Source: Trichoplusia ni (lineage: Eukaryota; Arthropoda; Insecta; Lepidoptera; Noctuidae). Taken from it: DNA of 64,000 nucleotides. The position numbers and the translations under genes are program-made. Location: contig NC_039488.1 of the NCBI RefSeq assembly GCF_003590095.1, positions 7,688,001 through 7,752,000 of the forward strand, given 5' to 3'. Under the pieces are notes generated by a model that saw nothing but the letters and a program-made list of their open reading frames with translations, had not been told where the DNA came from and did no database searches. This document shows positions 24,801 to 36,800 of the stretch, in pieces (the stretch's first letter is position 1; each line of letters opens with the position of its first letter).

Positions 24801-27800
24801 GCGTGACGTCACGATTGAGTATAAATTTTACTCTATCGTTACGTCACAAGCCCCTTCTCCTAAACTTTAAAGCAGTTAATCTTTGTCAATTCTAGTTTTC
24901 CTGAAAAAGGAAAAAATACGTGTCTCATACTTTTCAATTATCTAACTGAGGGACTACTGAGATTTTTTCTTTTTATACCCAGTCATCATCCCGATCCATG
25001 CTACTAATATATCACAGTCCGTTTATAACTAACAACCACATCCATTTCTAAGATTTAATACGATTTCAAGAAATCACAAGTCATCAATTTGTTATGTATG
25101 AAGGTTCTTATAATAAACTCACGCTTACGTCAAAGGGGGATGGGCAGAAACCAAATGGAATTACCAGCCTTAATATGTAATATCAAAGTAAGACAGTCAG
25201 AGTTGTTAAAGCGAGACAACGTTATATCGCTTGTAGAGCGCCATCTCGCTCTAGTTTAAGAGTTGAAAGACAGATGCTATTGAAGTTTTTGTTGTTTTTC
25301 TTGTAACCATTGTTTTGTATGGGTTTCCTTTGAAGCGTGACTAGAAACATATTTTTTTATACTAATAGCAGACGTGTCCGGAAATGTAAACCGCAAAAAG
25401 ATATATTATCCGTTCTTTATGAATTAATGTTTCTTAATTTAAGTATATTTAAAAAAAACGACTCGCGCTGTGAAGTATTTAATCCTTGTGTCGCGAGAGT
25501 CTTTCAGAAACATACAAATCACGTGCACAAAGACACCCAGACTCAGAACAAACATTCGTGGATCACACAAATGCTTGTCCTACGCGGGGATCAAACCCGC
25601 GAGACGTCGCGCACAGACGGTTTGGTGAGGTGACCTCAACCACTCGGCTATCCGTGCAGTCATGAGGTATATTGTGGTATCATTGCATATATTGACATTA
25701 TGAAACAGTTTGAGGCAAACAAAAATAATGAATTGTGGTTAAAGTAAGAAATAGCTGCGAGGAGCTCGTGGCTAAGCTATAACCGCATAAGTGAATCGAT
25801 CACAGGTTAAGCTGGCTTGACGCGGTCGGTCCGTAGATGGGTGACCGTCTTTGTCTTAACGAGTCCCGTGTTTCTGAAGGCATGTTGTCTGGTAGCCGAC
25901 CCCAATATAGTTGGGAAAAGACTAGGCCGATGATGGTTAAAGAAAGAAATAAATGATGGTCTTGAAATGGTAAGAACTTTTACCATTAACAGTTGGTAAA
26001 ACTGAGAATTTACTGGAAGATCTCAGCATTCACCATATTTCGGGTTTTTACAATAACTTTTATATTTATTTGTAAAAGAGTATCTTATAGATTTTTTTGC
26101 CGTTCTTCTCCATAAGGAATTACATTTTGGAACCGAGCACCTAGAGTCATTAAAAGTTTTAAAAGTGCCTGGAAAACAGCCTATTTGAAATAAAACCTTT
26201 TGAGTTTGCGTTTGGTAGCAAAACTATTTTAAGTTACTCCGTATATGAGCAGATATCTGCCTGTAAAATGTTATCAAAACCGGTCCAGCACTTTAGGAGA
26301 TAAGCTGTCAATTAAAAACTGAAAACATGATTTTCCAGTTAACGATATTTGATAAAGTAAAATACATAAACGTTATCAATTATGTTATTAATTTAACTAA
26401 AGTTATTTTGGTTATCTGTCCTCTAAAGCGAAACAATCACTTTTTAATATCCTCTAATTTTACATAACATTTTTGTTTTTTTTTTGTAACAAAAAAGCCA
26501 GGAACAGCATCTTTGTGTATTCATAAAGTCGTTATTATAATTTGCAAGACTGATGTGACAGTAGTATTTCAGCGATGCCTCCCGGTGTCAAATTATTTGT
26601 GGTATCATGTCTCCTGAACGGATTGAGCGATTTCAATTTAGATTGTTTTGTATTAAAGGTGAATTATGTGCGAGTGTTCTTAGACATGTTTGATAATCGG
26701 TTGAGTCGTTGCTGAAGAGTTTGTTTGTTTGTTTGAACGCGCTAATCTCAGGAAATACTGGTTCAAATAGAAAAAATATTTTTGTGTTGAATAGACCATT
26801 CGTCGAGGAAGGTTTTAGGCTATATACCATCCCGCTGCGACTAATAGGAGCGAAGTTACAATGGAAAATGTGGAAAAACAGGGCAGGTATAAATCATAAC
26901 TTATATCTTCTAACCACGCGGACGAAGTCGCGGGCAACAGCTAGTGAGAATATAAGTGGTGGGTTATGATCAGGGAGTTTTAATTTTTAATTTTGTCTTA
27001 ATCCTTAAATATCTATAACAAAGGGCTCCATCGATCCGTTGGACGGCGTAACCGGATATCCGGTACTCGGAAGGCTGTAGCCACATTTAGCTGTACGCCG
27101 ACCGTAACCATTTCGTGGTAGTTAATTATATTCTATTTATGACAGCTGACAAAAAACAATAGTTTAAAATTGTAGAACCGAGTAGACAGGATTTAAGGAT
27201 CTCAATTAGTGTTCTAAACTAAAAGATTTTATTTCAAACTAGCTGTTGTCCGCGACTTCGTCCGCGTGGTTAGAAGATATAAGTTAGGAATTTTTATTAC
27301 AATTAGTTCCTGAGATTAGCGCGTTCAAACAAACAAACTCTTCAGCTTTGTATATTAGTAATAGAGATAATTCGTTTTCCAGGCACTTTTAGAAAGATAC
27401 AATAATGACTCTGACACTCTTGGCTACTAGAAGGCTCTGCTGTCCGTCCGTTGGTCACCAGGTTGTACGTCATGAACCGTGATAGCCAGAACTGTTACAA
27501 ATGACGTATTCCTGAAATTGTATCTTTCGTAATTAATTTGCTTTAGCGCCTGTTTCACAATTACTTAGCTGCGATCTGGCAGGTAAATTGAAAAATTGAC
27601 ATTCTTTGTATGAAAAAATCTGTCAAGTAATTTAACGGGAACTTATTTGGCAGTCGTGATACAGACCCTAAATCTCGTAACTAGTCAACTTAATCTGACT
27701 GCACAGATAACCGAGTGGCTGTAAGCGTCGTCCGGCGGGTTCGATCCTCGCGTAGGTCAAACATTTGTGTGATCCACGAATGCTTGTTCTGAGTCTAGGT

Positions 27801-30800
27801 GTCTTTGTGAATGTGAATTGTATGTTTGTGAAAACCCGCGACACAAGGATTAAAATTCTTACTGCGGGAGTCGTTTTAAAAAAAAATCTTTACTTAAGAC
27901 CTTATTTCCACACAATAAATGGGAGATCCAGGAAATAACAAAAGTTAAAGCCTGTTTAATGGGTACAACAATAAGTAGACATATATTAATGGCCGCTTTA
28001 AACAACAGATGATCAAGGTCTACTCGCTCACGAAGTAGAACGTACTGTAATAGAGGTCGAATCCAATTCGCACATTTAAACATTTCCTATAATTATCGTG
28101 AAAGGTTTTGCTAGTTTTGTGAAATATTTTAAGTCATATGATACTACTAAAATTAATATATTATGTACGGAAACGTATGGATTTAAAACGGTTTGCGACC
28201 CCACCGCGTCAGCTTATGATTAAGGACTCCGGTTGGGTCCGAAACCGATAAATACGCGTGACTAAACCATCATCCTCGGCCTAGCCTTTTCCCAATCTGT
28301 ATGTTGAGGTCGGCTTCCAGTCTAAACGGTTTCAGCTGAGTACCAGTGTTTTACAAGGAGCGACTTCCTGTCTTACAGGCAACACAATACCCCTTGGTTA
28401 GACTGGTAAGCTTACCTGTAACGACTGTCATAGATGTAGGAATAACAGCCGGGACCCACATTTTAACGTGCCTTCCGAAACACGGAGGAACCCGTTATGA
28501 CAAAGATGGTCACCCATCTAAAGACAAACCGCGTCAAGCGTAGCTTAAAGTGTGATCGATTCACTTATGCGGTTCTAGTTAAGCCACGAGCTCCTCAACA
28601 TGAGTAAACCGTTACATCATTTAATAATGAATCAGTCTCACGATATTTGGTAAAAATATATTTTAGTTTCAAAAAAATATGTTCATACCCATTAGTTTTG
28701 ATTTAACCTTAAACACTTAGTTTAGGCCTCCGACAAATGAATACCATTTTACATTTTAATTTCAACCACTTTTTGTTAAGTCCTTTTCAATACGATAGCG
28801 AATCCACAATAGTTCTGACCTTAAAACAGACCTTAATAAGAGAACAAAAGCGAAAGGTCGTCGGTTCGATTCCACGGTCGGAACAATTGACGCAAATACT
28901 ATTGTTGCCAGTTCCTTAATTTGCTCACGGAAATTAAGCATCACGATTTTTTCATGGTGGCAGCACTGAGCTTAATTTAGCATATCATAGCCCACTGTTG
29001 GGCATAAGCTTCGTTCTAGTTTCCCTGGCACTGCAACAGAGAGGACAATTAGTAAAGTAGTTACTAGATTTAAAAAAAAACTATATATCCTCGTTTTTAA
29101 ATGTCAGTCCATTCAAATTTTATCAAAATCGGTCCAGCTGTTTTATAGTTGTAAATTGCATCGTCATCGGGTTTAAAGCTGCAATGAAAATGAAATGAAA
29201 CGTAAAAAAAATAACAAAAACACAAAACATACTAAAAATAAAAAAAAGTACTGTGACAAATTTGATGATTTTACTGTCGAAAAGTAGGTTTTAGTTAATA
29301 TATCCAGTTAGAATGTAACCAATGTGAAATTTCTCGGACTATCTGTGTACAAATTTTGATTACATTCGGTTCAGTAGTTTTGTTGCGACAGCGAGACAGA
29401 CAGAGATACATTCGCATTTATATTAGTTATTTATATCTTTTAACAATCATCTGACTGTTTTTTTCGAATCAATTTATTATCGCTATCAATCAAAGTTATT
29501 AATATTACCGAGCTATTTATAAACATAATCTTTTTAGATCCGATAACACCACTTAATTCAACGTATTTTTATATCATAAAAATTGATCATCGTTCTATTT
29601 TAATCTTAATTAAAATAAACGGCTAAACTTTTTTAAGTCACTGCACAAAAATCTTTATTCATCTAATATAAATTTTTTTTATACGGGAAGACCAGTTCAA
29701 GTCACGATTTGACAAAAAATATGATAAAAACTCATAAAAAATATGACACGTTGTTATAAATGCGATGCTAATTCTGTAATTTTTTATTATACCATTTGTA
29801 ATAACTAGACAGCTATCGAGAAACTGGTGCTGTGAGTGGTATTACGAATATAGAAAATCCAAAATACAATTGCAGTATCTAAGCAATTATTGCTGCCAAA
29901 TTGCTAACTTAATTTAACAGTATAGAGATGACGACAATTTTTTTTGCAGTGTCCGTCTTGTAGTTTTTTATATAATAATGGATACGTATTTTTTTATTTG
30001 TCCCGCAAACATAAATTGACCAAATTACAGCGAATGAAACTTACGCGTGACGTCACGATTGTGTATAAATTTTACCATATCGTCACGTCACAAACCCCTC
30101 TCCTAAACTTTAAAACAGTTAATCTTTGTCAATTCTAGTTTTTCTGAAAAAGGAAAAAATACGTGTCTCATACTTTTCAATTATCTAACTGAGGGACTTA
30201 TGAGATTTTTTCTTTTTATACCCAGTCATCATCCCTATTGTAGAATAATAAAAATATTTTGATAGTAACTATCGTGAGATACATTATTAAATGATGCAAC
30301 GGTTTACTCATGCAGATTTATTGGGATTGCTAGTTGCGGATCCAACTAGTCCTTAACCATGAGCTGACGCGGCTAATTGACGACCTCCGTGGTCGAGTGG
30401 CGTACGCACCGGTTTCAAGGTGTCGCTAGCTCCGAGGTCCCGGATTCGATCCCCGGTCGGGTCAATGTAAAAATTCACATTTCTACATTGTCTCGGGTCT
30501 GGGTATTTGTGGTACCTTCGTTGTATCTGAATTCCATAACACAAGTGCTTTAGCAACTTACTTTAGGTTCAGAACAATGTATGTGATGTTGTCCGCATTT
30601 ATTATTTATTATTATTCGAAATTTTACCATAGTAGTCTCCCTTTTTACTAAGGGGTAGGAAAGCTAACACACGGGTCACGACCAAGTGTGCTAGCTATAG
30701 TAAGTATTTTTATAGATAAATAAATATCATTATATATATATAATATGAATGCATATTACGATGATGATGATGATGATGAAGCGAGAAATTTGCGTGTGAG

Positions 30801-33800
30801 ACGACAGGTATTCAACAACGTAGCTTTTTGTAGTAATGTTAGTGTGGATTTGGGCATATCGAGTAGGTTTAAGTTGGGCTGAAGGCTTTTCGGGACGACA
30901 CCAGTCGTCGATATTATAATAGGTATTATTTTAACAGTCTCTACTTGCCACTGCCGCTTTATTTCAGTCGCAAGGTCTATATATTTGGACATTTTTTCAG
31001 TATAAGTAGTGAGAAGGTTATGTGTATTGCACACTGCTACATCTATTAGGAATACAGTCTTCTCAACTTTGTCTAAAACTGTGATATCTGGCCTGTTAAA
31101 ATGTACGGTTTTATCTGTTATTATTGTCCGATCCCAATAAATTTTAAATCTATTATTTTCTAGAACTGTGCTGGGTTTATATTTATAATATGCAATTTTT
31201 TGTTGAATAAAAGAGTGTTTGTGGGCTAAGTTCTGGTGAATTATAGATGCCACTTGATCGTGTCTGTGCTTGTAATCGGTCTGAACTATTGATTTACAAG
31301 CACCAGTGATGTGTTGAATTGTTTCTGAACTACTGTGGCATCGTCTACATAGATCTGTGGGTAAGTTTGGGATACGAGTGATGAATTTTTGATAGTTGCG
31401 AGTGTCAATTACCTGATCTTGAATAGCGATCACAAAAGCCTCTGTTTCTGGGAAAAGTTCACCTCGCCGCAGCCACTCGTTCGACGCATTCTTGTCGACG
31501 TGTTCTTGGCTTAGATCAGCAAAGTGCCTCCCGTGCAAAGACTTTTGTGACCACATATTCATTTTCTGTTCTTTACTTACCAGTTTTATTTGCCAAGTAG
31601 AGTTGCATAGGTTTAATGGAGTTAGTTTGTTATCTATTCCCACTATATGTGTATGGAGTTGTGACTCTTCGGCCTTAGAGTAGAAATATTTACGTAGCTT
31701 TTCGATTATGTTATTGTGTAGATTGTGTATATCTATAAGTCCCCTGCCGCCATCTTGGCGGGGTAATGTAAGTCGTTGAATACACGATCTGGGGTGGTGT
31801 TTTCTATTGGAAGTCATACGAGTATTGACGATACGTTGTAGTTTAATTAAATCACTTTGCGACCATTTTATTATTCCAAAAGAGTATGTAAGGACCGGTA
31901 TCGCAAAGGTGTTTATGGCTTTAATGATATTTCTTGAATTTAAGTGAGTTTTTAAAATTTGATTTAATCTACTTTTGAATTTATTTGTTAATTCTAACTT
32001 TGCATTTTTTTGGTGAATTTGTTTGGATTGATGAAATCCTAGATATTTATATGTACTGTTTTCATCGATTGGCTCTACTTGTTCCCCTGAATCTAATATG
32101 TATGAATTAGCTTGTATCTTACCCCGATTAACTGAAAATATTTTACATTTATCCACCCCAAATTCCATTTTTATGTCTGTAGAGAACAATTGCGTTATGT
32201 CGGCTAGTTTTGTAAGGTCTGTATGACTGGCTGCAAATAATTTAATATCATCCATGTAAAGAAGATGAGAAATACTATGTACAGAATTATTATACTTTAA
32301 TTTAAAACCAATATTAGTGCTGTTAAGAAGCTCCGACAATGGATTCAACGCCATGCAAAACCACAAGGGACTCAAGGCATCACCCTGAAATATGCCTCTC
32401 TGTATTTTTATGGGCCCAGTGGTAACAGGATTATTCTTTATTAATTTAAGTTTAGTTTCCCACTGCAGCATGCTCGTATTTAAAAATAAAATAATGTTAG
32501 GATGAATTTTATAATGTTTAAGTATATATATTAACCAGCTATGTGGGACAGAATCGAAGGCTTTTTTATAATCGATGAACATTGTGTGAATATTTCTATT
32601 CTTAGTTTGGGCCTGTTTCATAACTATTGCGTCTATTGTTAGTTGTTCTTTACAGCCTTGACTATTTTGCTTACATCCTTTCTGCTGTTCTGCAAGGATA
32701 TTGTGGCTCTCAAGGTGTTTGTAAATGAGCTGACTAATACATCCAGTAATAATTTTGTATATAGTCTGTAAGCAAGTGATCGGTCTGTAATTTGCAGGGT
32801 CTGTTGGATCTGAGTTTTTTGGTAGCATGTACGTAATTCCGTGTGTAATGAATGAAGGCATGATGTCCGGTGACTGTATGAAATGGCATATGTGTTTATG
32901 AATGAATGGGTGTGTGCAAGTAAATTTCTTGTACCAATAATTATGAATGTGGTCTGTACCAGGGGCTTTCCAATTATGAGTGCTGTTAATGACTCGTGCA
33001 AATGTGTCGATTGGGATGTTTTCGAACTCCATTTCATTAATCAGCACGTGCTTTGCTGTATTGTGCAGCCAATCGGCATCAGCATTATGTTGTATTGGAT
33101 TTTCCCATATCCTAGACCAAAACTGTTGTAGAAGTTGTGGGGATGGTGTTTCAGAGGCTACCTCAGGGTTGATTTGCGAAGAGTTACCTAATGTTCTATA
33201 AAATTGTTTTTCATTATTAACAAACGTTGCATTTTGTTTTTTCCGTTGAGTACAAGCTAAATATCGTCTGAGTCTACTTGAAATTGCATTTAATTTTTGT
33301 TTAATGGTGTCAAGGAAATGTTGTGGTTCTGTATTCGGTTCCTCGTGTTTTGAATGAGTATTATATTTTATCATTATCTCTTCTACTGTTTTTACGATTT
33401 TTCTATTTCTTCTTCCTGCTATATACTGTGTGAGTCTTCCTAATTCTAGTCTATACTTTTTGATTCTGCTTTCGATCCTTCTTTGCCAGGTAGGCTTTCG
33501 GCTGTCACTACTTCTGTTTGTATTTTCTTGTGTTTTAAATCTAGTTCCATTACAAGTGGCAGCTGAATAGGCTGCTGAGTAAATGTATGTGTGTAGGGAA
33601 TTAAAATCTAGGTCGTGACTCAAGTACTTAGGTAGAATCATATTATTTAAGTAATTTACAATCTGAGCAAATTTTCGTGAGGTTTTTTGTTTCGGAATGA
33701 ATGGTCTAGACTCAGGGTGTGTATTATTAAACTGTAAAACGGCCCTATCAAATTCTGTTTCTATTCTTCTATATTCCTCTATGTTATTATAAGCTAAGTT

Positions 33801-36800
33801 GTTATCATTAATACTGTAAACACTAAGTGATGTAGGATCTTCTGGAATTACAGGTGTATTGTCTAGCAAGCTATCTTGAATAAGTTGCATGTGTTCTAAA
33901 TTAAGATTTTGTTCTATACTTGCTTGATGATTCTCTGCTGTTAATTTAATTTCTACTTCTCTTCTTATTTCTAAAATTTTGTTTTCATACGACTTATTAT
34001 TGAATACTAACCTTCTCTGATCTGCAATCCGCTGTTCTGTTACATGAGACAGGTGGGGGTGTCTTTCTTTGAATAATTCGAATAGCTTTTTTCGGTATGC
34101 AGTCTTATTTATCTCTAATTCGGTCACTTCAAAATAACACCTAATTATGTCTTCATTGACCTCCTCGGACCACTTTAACCTGGTTTTGTTATTGAAATTT
34201 GTTTGTGTGCTATATTCTATTTGACTATGGTTATGAATGGTAAGATGATGAGAGTCATTAGTTTGTATGTGGTCCTGAATTTCTGAAACTATTTCATCTA
34301 ATACATGCTGTGGCAACAATTTTCTTCTTAATATAGCCCTTTTTTGGTCTCCTAGACGCTGCCGGGTGGCTTGCATTTCGGGATAAATTTCGTTAAACGC
34401 TTGGTGTAATGGTTCTAGATAATTGTTCATTTGTGTTGTCTCACATTTTGTAATTTGTAAGTATGTGCGCCAAATGAATCTGTTCATACTTTCTGTCCAC
34501 TTTTTGCGCGCACGAGATGGGCCAACAGTGGGTGCAAGACAGTTGGCCATTGCCTCCTGCACAACAGCTGTTGACCTTGTTGAACGGGATGAGTATATAG
34601 ATGATGGAGATGAAATAGGTGATCTAAATAAGGTATGTGTCGATGAAGGAGATGGGATGTTAGAAAATAATGAATGTTCGGACGATGAGGGTGATGATGA
34701 TCGGTCGGCTGTAGCATTTTGTTCGAGGGGAACCCGCCTGTTCAGTCCCCCGTCGCCTACGGTTCGCATGCTGTGGCATCCAGCGTCGGCTCCAGATGCG
34801 CCCCGGCGACCCCCGGGCAGCGGCCGCAAACAATATCTCTTATTCTGACTATTCATATTTTCTCCATTCGATGAAAGGGTTGTGGGGATCGTTAGTTGGG
34901 ATAGGTGATATTTTTTTGGTAAGTTCTTCAACCATGCTACCAGTACCATGTATAGGTTATATTTTATGGTAAGTTGTTCAGACCATGTGACCAGTACCTT
35001 ATATCCGGAAGCCCCCCCACCACGTCAAGGTGATCCCCCCGGGGGGGTTATTATTATTATTATTATAATAATAAAAATATGCTGATTTTAGCTACAGACA
35101 TTTATTTACCTGCCCCTTTTCCTGATATCATTAAATGCAATCAAATCGTTAATTGCAATTTGTAATACTTTAAGATGATGAAATAATAAAAATGTATTGA
35201 AACAATTATGAAGTACTTATCTCGTATATTTGACTCAACAGTCGGTCCAATTGAGCGGCAATTTTTTAAATTTATATTGAGTGACAATGCAGTACCATTA
35301 TGGCATGAAGCTGATCTGATGCTGGACCTGGAGTGTGGCCGAAAGTGCTCTCTCTTGATACGTATTGTCAAAGTCTTTGGTTCCAAAAAAAAAAAGACTG
35401 CACAGAGTCGAAACACTGAACTAATTGTGCGTGAAGTGTCGCGATTTCGAGACCCATAAAATTTGTGTGATCCACGAATGCTTGTGCTGAGTCTGAAAAT
35501 ATAGAGACTCGTGCATGTGACTTGAATGTTTGGGAAAACATACGTCTGTAAGAAACCCTCTTCTAATATTTCTGTCTCTTTTCATCCACAGACGAGCTCT
35601 CGCTATTCCGCCCTCAAATGGTCCCTACGCGCACGACCGCTGCAAAATGTACTCGACGGATTTCAAGCAGGCTCTAGCTGATGGCAGAACCACACCTGAT
35701 GATGAATGGGCTATAGTTCCTTGTCAATACGGATGGGAATACAACAAGAGTGATGTGCCATATGATACTATAGCTTCCGAGGTATGTAAAGTTAATTTGC
35801 TACTTCTCTAGCTGACTGCAAACGTTGTTTTGACATAGGAATGAGTTCTAGGGAATGAAAATTGAAAGGTTTAAAAAATCTTAATACTTACGTTTTAAAT
35901 GTCACGACATTCTAATTTTAACAAAATCGGTCAAGCCGTTTCCGAGGATTATGGTAACTAATTTGCGATACCAGAAATAATTATATTATAAGCTTACTAT
36001 TCTAGTTTTAGATTATATTGTCCGAATGACGGATTTTTTTTTTCTAATAGAGTATTCGATTTAAAAAAAGTCTAAGTTGTCTCTCTGATAGATTCTAAAA
36101 ATATTGAAGACTTAATTATACGTATGTATTTTTAGTTTTATCACATGATTAAAATAGTTAGGAGGATTAAAAGCACTAAAGATGATGAATTGTATGGTAG
36201 TGGGTGCCAGTAACATCATTTGCTAGTAAAAATCATACTGGTAAGTGACGTCACACGAGATTTTAAATCACTGTATCCCGTTCATATTTTGGTCACGAGA
36301 TGAAAGAAAAAATACGTTTCAAATATTTTTTGGAAATCTATCAGAATGGCTCAAATTGTAAGTTAAATACCCGAAGTCAATAGACAAAAAGAAATCGCTT
36401 CAAATTTAAAAAAAATGGTTCAAAAAGGGCTCCTCAGTCTTTTTTGAGTCGGTCGAAAAATACCTTTTTTTCTTTTTAGTAAGATTTCCCGTTCGACTTT
36501 TCTGATTCTGCTAACCTTTAATAACTTAAACATAATATCTTTCCAGTTGGACTGGGTCTGTGAGAAGGATAACTTGGCGGCGACAGCTCAAGCTATATTC
36601 TTCTGTGGAGCAATCGTCGGAGGTTTGGTGTTCGGGTGGATAGCAGACAAGTATGGACGGATACCGGCTTTAGTTGGTGAGTATTTTTCTTGAGGAAAAG
36701 AGGCCGTTTTCCAAGCACCAGTGCCGGCGTTAGGGGAGGGGTCGTGATGGGGCGATGGCCCAGAGCGACAAAATTCTGGGGGGCGCCAAGGTCTGATGTT

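Larger units (their letters stand above)
30617..35047 (-). mobile_element. Dong/R4-type non-LTR retrotransposon, apparently full length
   Basis: 4431 bp between two (TTA)n tracts (30601-30616 and 35048-35066). On its own strand the 5' end is a run of seven C and seven G, followed by GATCACCTTGACGTGG. One long uninterrupted frame follows, then a 139-bp 3' region. Known: Dong elements insert into TAA repeats; that fits here. RLE-type non-LTR elements nick the target with the encoded endonuclease and prime reverse transcription there. The target was the tail of the SINE at 30379. It looks recent because the frame is intact. Confidence 0.85.
12889..35591 (+). other. Gene A intron 1 (22.7 kb)
   Basis: Donor GTAAGT, acceptor TTTCATCCACAG. 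The intron at the same position in gene B (60144-60614) is only 471 bp. The excess is explained by nested transposable elements listed separately. An assembly error cannot be excluded, but the codon phase across the junction (AG|A CGA) is correct and matches gene B. Confidence 0.88.

Noticed and set aside
30379..30470. Possible true tRNA genes at the CTCCGTGGTCGAGTGG sequences.
   Set aside because: Four dispersed copies with identical 150-bp extensions and AT tails, and no proper acceptor stem; they are SINE heads.
34423..34848. 141-codon plus-strand frame inside the Dong-like element.
   Set aside because: It is antisense to the Ser-rich N-terminal part of the retrotransposon protein and shows no domain.
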